Shown: positions 1 to 7,099 of the stretch, in pieces
How positions within the stretch are numbered: position 1 is the stretch's first letter
How the letters are laid out: each line of letters starts with the position of its first letter
Assembly: GCA_900319855.1 (NCBI GenBank)
Contig: ONQC01000028.1
Coordinates: 13,975 to 49,600 of the forward strand
DNA length: 35,626 bases
Origin: an uncultured Bacteroidales bacterium
GTDB taxonomy: Bacteria > Bacteroidota > Bacteroidia > Bacteroidales > UBA932
Direction of reading: 5' to 3'
Notes under the pieces: generated by a model
Databases searched by the model: none
What the model saw: the letters and a program-made list of their open reading frames with translations, nothing else
Told to the model about the DNA's origin: nothing
Made by a program: the position numbers and the translations under genes

Positions 1-1
1 T

Positions 2-568
2 ACCTCCTATGCCCTTGCCACCGCCATCAAGAAGATCGGCGACGTGGACATCGTACTCGGCGGCCGCCAGGCCATCGACGGCGATACCGCCCAGGTCGGA
101 CCGCAGGTGGCCCAGAAACTCGGGCTGAACCAGGTGACCTATGCCGAGGAAATCCTGGGCATCGAGAACGGCGTGGCCACCATCCGCCGCCACATTGACG
201 GTGGCGTGGAGACCGTCCAGGTCCCGCTGCCGGTGCTGATCACCGTCAACGGCAGCGCCGCCCCGTGCCGCCCGCAGAATGCGAAACTCGTCATGAAGTA
301 CAAATATGCGACCTGCCCGATGGAGCGTCCCGAAGACGATCCGCGCGCGGATCTCTATGCCGGGCGTCCGTACCTGACGCTCAACCAGTGGAGCGTGGCC
401 GACGTCGACGGCGATCCGAACCAGTGCGGTCTCGCCGGTTCCCCGACCAAGGTCAAGACGGTGCAGAACATCGTCTTCCAGGCGAAAGAAAGCAAGACCC
501 TGACCGCGGCCGATGCCGACGTCGAGGGCCTCATCAAGGAATTGTTGGACGAAAAGATCATCGGCTAG
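2..568 (+). CDS. etfB: Electron transfer flavoprotein beta subunit (5' end missing)
   Basis: The reading frame is open from base 2 of the window and runs to the TAG at 566-568, so the start lies upstream; the first Met inside the window (44) is internal. EtfB binds AMP and, with EtfA, forms the soluble FAD heterodimer that accepts electrons from acyl-CoA dehydrogenases. The visible part carries the conserved EtfB stretch DIVLGGRQAIDGDTAQVGPQ and the following VAQKLGLNQVTYAEEI, which belong to the nucleotide-binding half, and it ends with the usual EtfB C-terminal arm (IKELLDEKIIG). etfA starts 4 bp after the stop, and an acyl-CoA dehydrogenase follows, so the three are almost certainly one operon. 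Identity is secure; only the N-terminal third is missing. Confidence 0.95.
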   Translation, partial: TSYALATAIKKIGDVDIVLGGRQAIDGDTAQVGPQVAQKLGLNQVTYAEEILGIENGVATIRRHIDGGVETVQVPLPVLITVNGSAAPCRPQNAKLVMKYKYATCPMERPEDDPRADLYAGRPYLTLNQWSVADVDGDPNQCGLAGSPTKVKTVQNIVFQAKESKTLTAADADVEGLIKELLDEKIIG

Positions 569-572
569 GCGT

Positions 573-1595
573 ATGAACAACGTATTTGTATATTGCGAGA
601 TCGAAGGCACGACCGTTGCCGAAGTCTCCCAGGAGTTATTGACCAAAGGCCGCAAGCTCGCCAATGAGCTGGGCGTTCAGCTGCACGCCGTCGTGGCCGG
701 TACCGGTATCAAGGGCAAGGTAGAGGACCAGATCCTTCCCTATGGCGTGGACAAGCTCTTCGTCTTCGACGGCAAGGATCTTTTCCCGTATACTTCCGCC
801 CCGCATACCGACATCCTCGTGAACCTCTTCAAGGAGGAGCAGCCGCAGATCTGCCTGATGGGTGCGACCGTCATCGGCCGTGACCTGGGCCCGCGCGTGT
901 CCTCTTCCCTGACCAGCGGCCTGACCGCCGACTGCACCGAGCTCGAAATCGGTTCCTTCGACGATGTCAAGACCAAGCAGCACTACGACAATCTGCTGTA
1001 CCAGATCCGTCCGGCGTTCGGCGGCAACATCGTGGCCACCATCGTCAACCCGGAGCACCGCCCGCAGATGGCGACGGTCCGCTCGGGCGTCATGCAGAAG
1101 GCCGTCTATGAGGGCAAGGCCCTCGGTGAGGTCGTCTATCCGGAAGTCTCCAAGTATGTTTCCCCGGAGGCCTATGTCGTCAAGGTGCTCGACCACCATG
1201 TCGAGGCTGCCAAGCACAACCTCAAGGGCGCTCCGATCGTCGTGGCTGGTGGCTACGGCATGGGCAGCAAGGAAGGCTTCGACATGCTCTTCGACCTGGC
1301 CAAGGTCCTCCACGCCGAGGTCGGCGCCAGCCGCGCCGCCGTGGATGCAGGCTTCTGCGACCATGACCGCCAGATCGGCCAGACCGGCGTGACCGTGCAT
1401 CCGAAGGTCTACATCGCCTGCGGTATCAGCGGCCAGATCCAGCACATCGCCGGCATGCAGGATAGCAAGATCATCATCAGCGTCAACTCCGATCCGGATG
1501 CCCCGATCAACAAGATCGCCGACTATGTCATCGTCGGTACCGTCGAGGAGGTCATCCCGAAGATGATCAAGTATTACAAGCAGAATTCCAAGTAA
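573..1595 (+). CDS. etfA: Electron transfer flavoprotein alpha subunit
   Basis: This is a 340-residue protein beginning at ATG 573. An upstream Met in the same frame at 513 lies inside etfB and was rejected. EtfA holds the FAD and passes electrons from acyl-CoA dehydrogenase to a quinone oxidoreductase or another acceptor in the cytoplasm. The C-terminal FAD domain is unmistakable: APIVVAGGYGMGSKEGF near residue 220, VGASRAAVDAGFCDHDRQIG near residue 250, then a GISGQIQHIAGMQDSKIIIS segment and an NSDPDAPI motif, the standard FAD-binding signature. The N-terminal half is the Rossmann-like EtfA domain. It sits 4 bp after etfB and 11 bp before the acyl-CoA dehydrogenase, consistent with co-translation of a stoichiometric complex. 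Confidence 0.97.
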   Translation: MNNVFVYCEIEGTTVAEVSQELLTKGRKLANELGVQLHAVVAGTGIKGKVEDQILPYGVDKLFVFDGKDLFPYTSAPHTDILVNLFKEEQPQICLMGATVIGRDLGPRVSSSLTSGLTADCTELEIGSFDDVKTKQHYDNLLYQIRPAFGGNIVATIVNPEHRPQMATVRSGVMQKAVYEGKALGEVVYPEVSKYVSPEAYVVKVLDHHVEAAKHNLKGAPIVVAGGYGMGSKEGFDMLFDLAKVLHAEVGASRAAVDAGFCDHDRQIGQTGVTVHPKVYIACGISGQIQHIAGMQDSKIIISVNSDPDAPINKIADYVIVGTVEEVIPKMIKYYKQNSK

Positions 1596-1606
1596 ACCCG
1601 AAAGCC

Positions 1607-3328
1607 ATGGCAAATTATTATACTGACCATCCGGAGATTGCCTTCTACCTGGAGCACCCGCTCATGAAGCGGATCGTCGAATTGAAGGAACGCAATTTCG
1701 CTGACAAGGATACCTATCCCGAGGCCCCCGTCGACCACGAGGACTGCATCGAGAACTACAAGCGTCTGCTCGAGATCACGGGCGACGTCGCGGCCAACAC
1801 GATCGCCCCGAATTCCGAGGACGTCGACCTTGAGGGACCGCACCTGGAGAACGGCCGCATGATCTATGCGGAGAAGACCAAGGAGAACATGCAGGCGGCC
1901 ACGCATGCCGGCCTGTGGGGTGTCACCATGCCCCGCCGCTACGGCGGCCTGAACTGCCCGGAAGTCGTCTTCAGCATGGCCAGCGAGGTCATTTCCGCCG
2001 CCGACGCTTCCTTCCAGAACATCTGGAGCCTGCAGAGCTGCGCCGAGACCCTGTACGAGTTCGGCAGCGAGGAGCAGCGCCAGAAGTTCATCCCGCGCAT
2101 CTGCGCCGGCGAGACCATGTCCATGGACCTCACCGAGCCGGACGCCGGTTCCGACCTGCAGCGCGTCATGCTCAAGGCGACGTATTCCGAGGAGCAGGGC
2201 TGCTGGCTGCTGAACGGTGTGAAGCGCTTCATCACCAACGGTGACTCCGACATCCACCTGGTCCTGGCCCGCAGCGAGGAAGGCACCAAGGACGGCCGCG
2301 GCCTGTCCATGTTCATCTATGACAAGCGTCAGGGCGGCGTCAACGTGCGCCACATCGAGCACAAGCTCGGTATCCATGGATCCCCGACCTGTGAGCTGAC
2401 CTACAAGGATGCCCGCGCCGAACTGTGCGGCAGCACCCGCATGGGTCTGATCAAGTACGTGATGGCCCTGATGAACGGCGCCCGCCTGGGTATCGGTGCG
2501 CAGAGCACCGGTCTGAGCCAGGAGGCCTATAACGAAGCCGTCAAGTACGCCGCCGAGCGTGCCCAGTTCGGCCAGACCATCAACCATTTCCCGGGTGTCT
2601 ATGACATGCTGAGCCGCATGAAGGCCAAGCTCGACGCCAGCCGGTCCCTGCTCTACCATACCGCCGCCCACGTCGACGTCTACAAGGCCCTGGAGGACAT
2701 CCAGCGCGACCGCAAGCTCGAGGCCGAGGAGAAGGCCGAACTCAAGAAGTTCACCCGCCTGGCCGACGCTTTCACCCCGCTGTGCAAGGGTATGGCTTCC
2801 GAATATGCCAACCAGAACGCCTACGACGCCATCTCCGTCCACGGCGGTTCCGGTTTCATCATGGAATACAAGTGCCAGCGTCTCTTCCGTGACGCCCGCA
2901 TCTTCTCCATCTACGAGGGTACGACCCAGCTGCAGGTGGTTGCGGCCATCCGCTACATCACCAACGGCACCTATCTGGGCATCATCCGCGAGATGCTCGA
3001 GGCTCCGGTGAGCCCGGAACTCGAAGCCCTCAAGGCCCGCGTCGCCAAGATGGCCGACATCTATGAGGAGTGCGTGAACTACGTCAAGGATGCCGGCAAC
3101 CAGGAGCTGCAGGACTTCCTCGCCCGCCGTCTGTACGACATGACCGGCGAGATCGTGATGTCCCTGCTGCTGCTCGCAGACGCCACCAAGTGCCCGGAAC
3201 TCTTTGGCAAGAGCGCCAACGTCTTCGTCCGCATGGCCGAAGAGAACGTCGCCGGCAAGAGCGCTTACGTCAAGTCCTTCGTGGCCGACGAGCTCGCCTC
3301 CTTCCGCGCCGTCGAGCCGCAGGCCTAA
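1607..3328 (+). CDS. Acyl-CoA dehydrogenase family flavoprotein (573 aa)
   Basis: This FAD-dependent acyl-CoA dehydrogenase should oxidise an acyl-CoA to the 2-enoyl-CoA and hand electrons to the EtfBA encoded just upstream. Visible family motifs are MDLTEPDAGSDLQ near residue 170, a second FAD/substrate region FITNGDSDIHLVLA near residue 203, GGSGFIMEY near residue 414 and IYEGTTQLQ near residue 438; the Glu of YEGTT is in the position of the catalytic base of many members. At 573 residues it is longer than short-chain enzymes (about 380) and has an extra helical C-terminal domain after residue 450. That architecture is common in Bacteroidota copies next to etfBA. The substrate cannot be read from the sequence. 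Start ATG 1607 is 11 bp after etfA. A terminator follows at 3351. Confidence 0.95.
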   Translation: MANYYTDHPEIAFYLEHPLMKRIVELKERNFADKDTYPEAPVDHEDCIENYKRLLEITGDVAANTIAPNSEDVDLEGPHLENGRMIYAEKTKENMQAATHAGLWGVTMPRRYGGLNCPEVVFSMASEVISAADASFQNIWSLQSCAETLYEFGSEEQRQKFIPRICAGETMSMDLTEPDAGSDLQRVMLKATYSEEQGCWLLNGVKRFITNGDSDIHLVLARSEEGTKDGRGLSMFIYDKRQGGVNVRHIEHKLGIHGSPTCELTYKDARAELCGSTRMGLIKYVMALMNGARLGIGAQSTGLSQEAYNEAVKYAAERAQFGQTINHFPGVYDMLSRMKAKLDASRSLLYHTAAHVDVYKALEDIQRDRKLEAEEKAELKKFTRLADAFTPLCKGMASEYANQNAYDAISVHGGSGFIMEYKCQRLFRDARIFSIYEGTTQLQVVAAIRYITNGTYLGIIREMLEAPVSPELEALKARVAKMADIYEECVNYVKDAGNQELQDFLARRLYDMTGEIVMSLLLLADATKCPELFGKSANVFVRMAEENVAGKSAYVKSFVADELASFRAVEPQA

Positions 3329-3350
3329 CCGTTTTCTCCTTAGAATTGTC

Positions 3351-3385
3351 AGTAGCGTCCCTTCCCGGGGCGCTACTTTCGTTTG
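3351..3385 (+). terminator. Rho-independent terminator of the etfBA-acyl-CoA dehydrogenase operon
   Basis: AGTAGCGTCCC (3351-3361) pairs with GGGGCGCTACT (3367-3377) around a 5-nt loop. The stem is 11 bp with one G-T wobble and is followed by TTCGTTT. It lies 23 bp past the dehydrogenase stop codon. Confidence 0.8.
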
Positions 3386-3567
3386 GCGTGATCATCGCTT
3401 GGACTTGTCTGCCTCGTTCGCTTCATTCTTTCAGTGCAATCATCACTCGTGCCCGTGCGGCTCGCAGGCAGAAAGGAGTCGGGGCTCAGTCCATCCTCGC
3501 ATCCTGCGTCCTCCGCACAGCAAGGCGCGAAGAACTTGTCTGCTGCGGCTGAGTATCGCCCCGGACT

Positions 3568-3652
3568 CATCCGCCTGCTTCCATCCGCCTCACCCATCTG
3601 CCAGCACTCACCCGTCTGCTCCCATCCGCCTGCTCCCCTCCGCCTCTCGAGC
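3568..3652. repeat. Degenerate short tandem repeat (CATCCGCCT-type units)
   Basis: Units resembling CATCCGCCTGCTTC recur about six times with variation (CATCCGCCTCACC, CATCTGCCAGCACTCACC, CGTCTGCTCC, CATCCGCCTGCTCC, CCTCCGCCTC). Reading frames through it are low-complexity and unconvincing. It sits in the gene-free stretch 3386-4088, in which I see no gene on either strand. Confidence 0.5.
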
Positions 3653-3696
3653 CGGCCTCTCCATGCGCTTTCGTTATGCGTTGCTCGCACTGGACC

Positions 3697-3816
3697 GAAA
3701 ACGGGTGGCGTGTAAGTGCCTATGGATCAATGAAAACGTGAATTTAAAGTGCAGAAATTTGCACTTTGAATTCATCATCTTTCTGAATTACAATGAATTG
3801 CCTGCCACCCGTTTTT
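3697..3816. repeat. Nested palindromic element (about 120 bp)
   Basis: An outer perfect 12-bp inverted repeat, AAAACGGGTGGC (3698-3709) and GCCACCCGTTTT (3804-3815), encloses a central hairpin. In the hairpin, 3740-3753 pairs with 3760-3773 (14 bp, one G-T wobble; core AAAGTGCA/TGCACTTT, loop GAAATT). No ORF is inside. The shape suggests a small non-autonomous mobile palindrome or a structured RNA; neither can be decided from one copy. Confidence 0.6.
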
Positions 3817-4088
3817 CTGCCCGAGGGTACTCTGTGATGGAAATTGCAACGAGCGTAGCAGTTGCGCCTTGCCCTCGCGCCGCGGCGATGCCCGAGAACA
3901 TCCCTTTCTGTTCGCAGATCGATTTTACGACACATTTGACAAGAAATGTAATGTGCTGGCGCTCAATAGATTACGTACTTATCCTGTCGTCAGAATACAA
4001 CATGATGAATCGATAAATGATTAGCTGACAGTGTTTTGCATTTTCTGACACTTCAACAGAAAACAAGTATTTAGAGAAGAATGGTAAA

Positions 4089-4116
4089 TGTTTTTCCGAA
4101 AAACTTGATATCTTTG
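4089..4116 (+). promoter_or_regulatory. Bacteroidota-type promoter for the phosphatase-M28 gene
   Basis: TATCTTTG at 4109-4116 matches the TAnnTTTG -7 box. About 20 bp upstream lies a T-rich GTTTTTCC stretch in place of the -33 TTTG. The predicted transcript would carry a leader of about 90 nt before ATG 4212. Confidence 0.55.
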
Positions 4117-4211
4117 AGAACATGGAGACTGTAGCCAGCGTGAGTGGAACGACGGTGTGCTGTCTTTGGAAACACATTCTGGAACTCCGTTTTCTCCGAA
4201 AAGAACTGTTT

Positions 4212-6449
4212 ATGAATACCTTGAAATATCTTTTTACCTGCCTGTACCTGCTGACTCTTCCTCTGGGAGCACTCGCCCAGCAAGTCGAATCCTACCTGAC
4301 CGTGGAACAGCTGCCCGATGCCGTCTCGTTCCTGCCCCCTCCGCCGGCGGAGGGGACGCCGCAGGCCGAGGCGGACAAGGCCATCCATCATTGGATGAAA
4401 TCCTTGCGGTCAGGGGAGCGGGGTGTCCGGGCTGCAAGAGAAGCCACGACGAATGTCGATACGATGGCCACGATGTTCAGCGGCGCGTTCGGTCGGGAAC
4501 TGTCCCGGGAGAAGACGCCCCGGACGATGGACCTGCTGTACCGGAGCATCCGTACGTTCCGCCTTGCGGCCTCCCATCCCAAGAAAGCGTACATGCGCGT
4601 GCGTCCGTATGTGTATTTTGACGAGGGGACCCTGGTCCCGGGCGACGAGGAAGAAGAGCGGCATACGGGTTCCTATCCGTCCGGTCACACTTCGCGCGGA
4701 TGGGGCATGGCGCTGGTCCTGGCCCAGCTCAATCCGGAAAGGCAGGATACGATCCTTTCGGCCGGTTATGAGTGGGGGCAGAGCCGGGTCATCGCCGGTT
4801 ACCACTGGCAGAGCGATGTGGATGCCGCCCGGCTCATGACCTCGGCGACCTTCGCCCGGCTGCAGGACTGCCCGGAATACATGGCGGACCTGACGCTGGC
4901 CCGTGAAGAACTGTTCCCGCCGGCGGCGCCGACGCCCCTGGGGGACGAACGGCTCCTGCGGGACTGGATCCGGACTATCTCCTCCGATGCGTTCGGCGGC
5001 CGGAAGCCCATGACGGAATACGAGGATAAAACAGTGGAATACCTGGCCGGAGAGCTGGAGGCACTGGGCCTGCAGCCGGCATTCGGAAACAGCTGGTACC
5101 AGCCTTTCAACATGATCTCCGTGACGGCCCGGCCGGTCGGCGGGGCGTTCACGATAACGGGTACGAATACGTCTGTCCCTCGGTCCCGCCGCAAGGCGGA
5201 ACTCCGGTACCCGGACGACATGGTCGTCTGGACGGCCCGGGCGGAGGACAAGGTGGAGATTCCGGCGGCGGAGTTTGTCTTCTGCGGTTTCGGGATCAAG
5301 GCGCCCGAGTATGGCTGGGATGACTACAAAGATATCGATGTCAAAGGGAAGATCGTGATCGCCATGGTCAATGACCCCGGGTTCTATGATCCGACGCTCT
5401 TCCGCGGCCGGAACATGACCTACTACGGCCGCTGGCTCTACAAATTCGAAGAAGCCCGCCGCCAGGGTGCCGCCGGCTGCCTGGTGCTCCACAATACGGA
5501 GGCGGCCAGCTATGGCTGGCATGTCTGCGTCAACGGCCACATGGAAGGTAACCTCGCCCTGTTCAATCCGGACACAAAAAACGCCGACATGCTCGGCATC
5601 AAGGGCTGGCTCCATGAAGACGGTTGCCGGAAACTGTTCCAGGCAGCAGGCCTCGACATGGATGCAGCCGTCGCTGTTGCGAAACGCCCGGGCTTCCAGG
5701 CATTTTCCCTGAAAGTCCGCAGCGACGTCAAGATGGATGTGACTTACGAGATTAAACAGACCCGCAACGTGGCCGGCATCCTGCCGGGTACGGACCTGAA
5801 AGACGAAGTGGTGGTGCTGAATGCCCACTGGGACCACCTGGGTTTCGGAACCCCGGATGAAACGGGCGATGCCATCTACAACGGAGCGGCGGACAATGCT
5901 TCCGGCATGGCCGGCGCCCTGCTCGTGGCCCGGCGTCTCACCGGGATGGAACACCGGCGTTCCTTCCTTTTCCTGTTCCCGTCTTCCGAAGAAAGCGGCT
6001 TGTTCGGCTCCCAGTACTACTGCGAACACCCGGCCTTCCCGATGGACAAGACGGCGGCCTGCCTGAATTTCGAAAGCATCGGACCGGCCGAACTGACCCG
6101 TGACGTGGTCATCCTGGGCGGTGGCGAAACGGCTCTGGACCAGTACTATGTGGCTGCTGCGGCCGCCCAGGGCCGGTACATTTACTTCGATGATGACAAC
6201 TCCGACGGCTGGTTTTTCCGCTCGGACCATTATAATTTCGTCAAGAAGGGCGTCCCGGCCGTCGTGGTCGAGAACGGACTGCAACCCGTGGACCCGTCCC
6301 GCCCGAACAAATATCCGATGCCGGTTTGGTACCACAAGCCCTCGGATGAGTATCAGGAGGACTGGGACCTCGAAGGCACCATGGCCAATATCAACCTGAT
6401 CCACAGCGTCGCCCTGTCGGTGGCCAATGCGGAAGAATCACCCAGATAA
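4212..6449 (+). CDS. Exported fusion: class A acid phosphatase (PAP2-like) + M28 aminopeptidase
   Basis: The protein is 745 residues from ATG 4212, chosen because it starts a clear signal peptide (MNTLKYLFTCLYLLTLPLGALAQ). An in-frame Met at 4122 adds 30 residues with no such logic. Residues 30-225 carry the full class A non-specific acid phosphatase signature in order: KX6RP (KKAYMRVRP), PSGH (SYPSGHTS) and SRX5HX3D (SRVIAGYHWQSD). From about residue 230 a complete M28 zinc peptidase follows, including a PA-like insert around 330-440. Its HWDHLG, ADNASG and SSEESGLFG motifs and a late RSDHYNF histidine supply the di-zinc ligands. Expected activities are periplasmic phosphomonoester hydrolysis and aminopeptidase cleavage. 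The gene pairs closely with a NUDIX gene 12 bp downstream. Fusion of these two enzymes in one chain is odd; the frame is uninterrupted across the junction. Confidence 0.9.
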   Translation: MNTLKYLFTCLYLLTLPLGALAQQVESYLTVEQLPDAVSFLPPPPAEGTPQAEADKAIHHWMKSLRSGERGVRAAREATTNVDTMATMFSGAFGRELSREKTPRTMDLLYRSIRTFRLAASHPKKAYMRVRPYVYFDEGTLVPGDEEEERHTGSYPSGHTSRGWGMALVLAQLNPERQDTILSAGYEWGQSRVIAGYHWQSDVDAARLMTSATFARLQDCPEYMADLTLAREELFPPAAPTPLGDERLLRDWIRTISSDAFGGRKPMTEYEDKTVEYLAGELEALGLQPAFGNSWYQPFNMISVTARPVGGAFTITGTNTSVPRSRRKAELRYPDDMVVWTARAEDKVEIPAAEFVFCGFGIKAPEYGWDDYKDIDVKGKIVIAMVNDPGFYDPTLFRGRNMTYYGRWLYKFEEARRQGAAGCLVLHNTEAASYGWHVCVNGHMEGNLALFNPDTKNADMLGIKGWLHEDGCRKLFQAAGLDMDAAVAVAKRPGFQAFSLKVRSDVKMDVTYEIKQTRNVAGILPGTDLKDEVVVLNAHWDHLGFGTPDETGDAIYNGAADNASGMAGALLVARRLTGMEHRRSFLFLFPSSEESGLFGSQYYCEHPAFPMDKTAACLNFESIGPAELTRDVVILGGGETALDQYYVAAAAAQGRYIYFDDDNSDGWFFRSDHYNFVKKGVPAVVVENGLQPVDPSRPNKYPMPVWYHKPSDEYQEDWDLEGTMANINLIHSVALSVANAEESPR

Positions 6450-6461
6450 GACAAGCTTGCT

Positions 6462-7016
6462 ATGGAAAACACGATCAATGAAGACCGGAAATGGACGGTG
6501 CTCTCGAGCGAGTACCTGATCCGGCGCCCCTGGCTGACGGCCCGGCGGGATGTGGCCCGGCTGCCGGACGGGCGGATCAACAACGAATACTATGTGCTGG
6601 AATACCCGGACTGGGTCAATGTCATCGCGATCACCAAGGACGGACAAGTGGTGCTGGAACGGCAGTACCGGCACGGCCTTGGGAAGACCTGCTACGAGTT
6701 GCCCTGCGGGGTGATCGAGGCAGGGGAGACACCGCTGGAGGCCGCCAAGCGGGAACTGCTGGAGGAGACCGGCTATGCCGGCGGACAGTGGCAGCCGTGG
6801 ATGACGCTCTCGCCCAATCCCGCTACCTCTAACAACTTGGCCCACAGCTTCCTGGCCATCGGCGTTGAGAAGGTGTCCGGGCAGCATCTGGATGCGACGG
6901 AAGACATCGAGGTCTCGCTGCACAGTCCGGATTACGTCCGGGAACTGCTGGAGGACAACCAGATTCTTCAGGCGCTCATGGCCGCTCCGATGTGGAAGTA
7001 TTTCATGAGCCGCTGA
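6462..7016 (+). CDS. NUDIX hydrolase (ADP-ribose pyrophosphatase-like)
   Basis: This 184-residue cytoplasmic enzyme has a perfect Nudix box near residues 87-109: G followed five residues later by E, then RELLEETGY, fitting GX5EX7REUXEEXGU. The upstream NEYYVLEYPDWVNVIAITKD and QYRHG segments resemble the ADP-ribose or nucleoside-diphosphate-sugar pyrophosphatase group, which hydrolyses an X-linked nucleoside diphosphate with Mg2+. The exact substrate is not decidable. It starts 12 bp after the phosphatase-peptidase fusion and ends before a shared bidirectional terminator. It is therefore probably the second gene of that operon, although one enzyme is exported and the other cytoplasmic. Confidence 0.9.
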   Translation: MENTINEDRKWTVLSSEYLIRRPWLTARRDVARLPDGRINNEYYVLEYPDWVNVIAITKDGQVVLERQYRHGLGKTCYELPCGVIEAGETPLEAAKRELLEETGYAGGQWQPWMTLSPNPATSNNLAHSFLAIGVEKVSGQHLDATEDIEVSLHSPDYVRELLEDNQILQALMAAPMWKYFMSR

Positions 7017-7047
7017 CGGACAGCGCCTGACGGAAACCCCATAAAAA

Positions 7048-7081
7048 AAACGCCAGCGTCCGATGAGGAACGCTGGCGTTT
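7048..7081. terminator. Bidirectional terminator between the NUDIX gene and ppdK
   Basis: AAACGCCAGCG (7048-7058) pairs with CGCTGGCGTTT (7071-7081). The stem is preceded by an A-run (7043-7050), so it provides a U-tail on the minus strand as well as on the plus strand. The genes on either side converge here. Confidence 0.85.
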
Positions 7082-7099
7082 ATCGTAAGGATCAAGCGT

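Noticed and set aside
3373-3715. Overlapping short frames in the spacer after the etf operon
   Set aside because: Low-complexity Ser/Pro/Arg-rich translations over a degenerate repeat, no start signal, no motif.
4122-4211. Upstream Met for the phosphatase-M28 fusion
   Set aside because: Would bury the signal peptide 30 residues in and lies a few bases past the -7 box.
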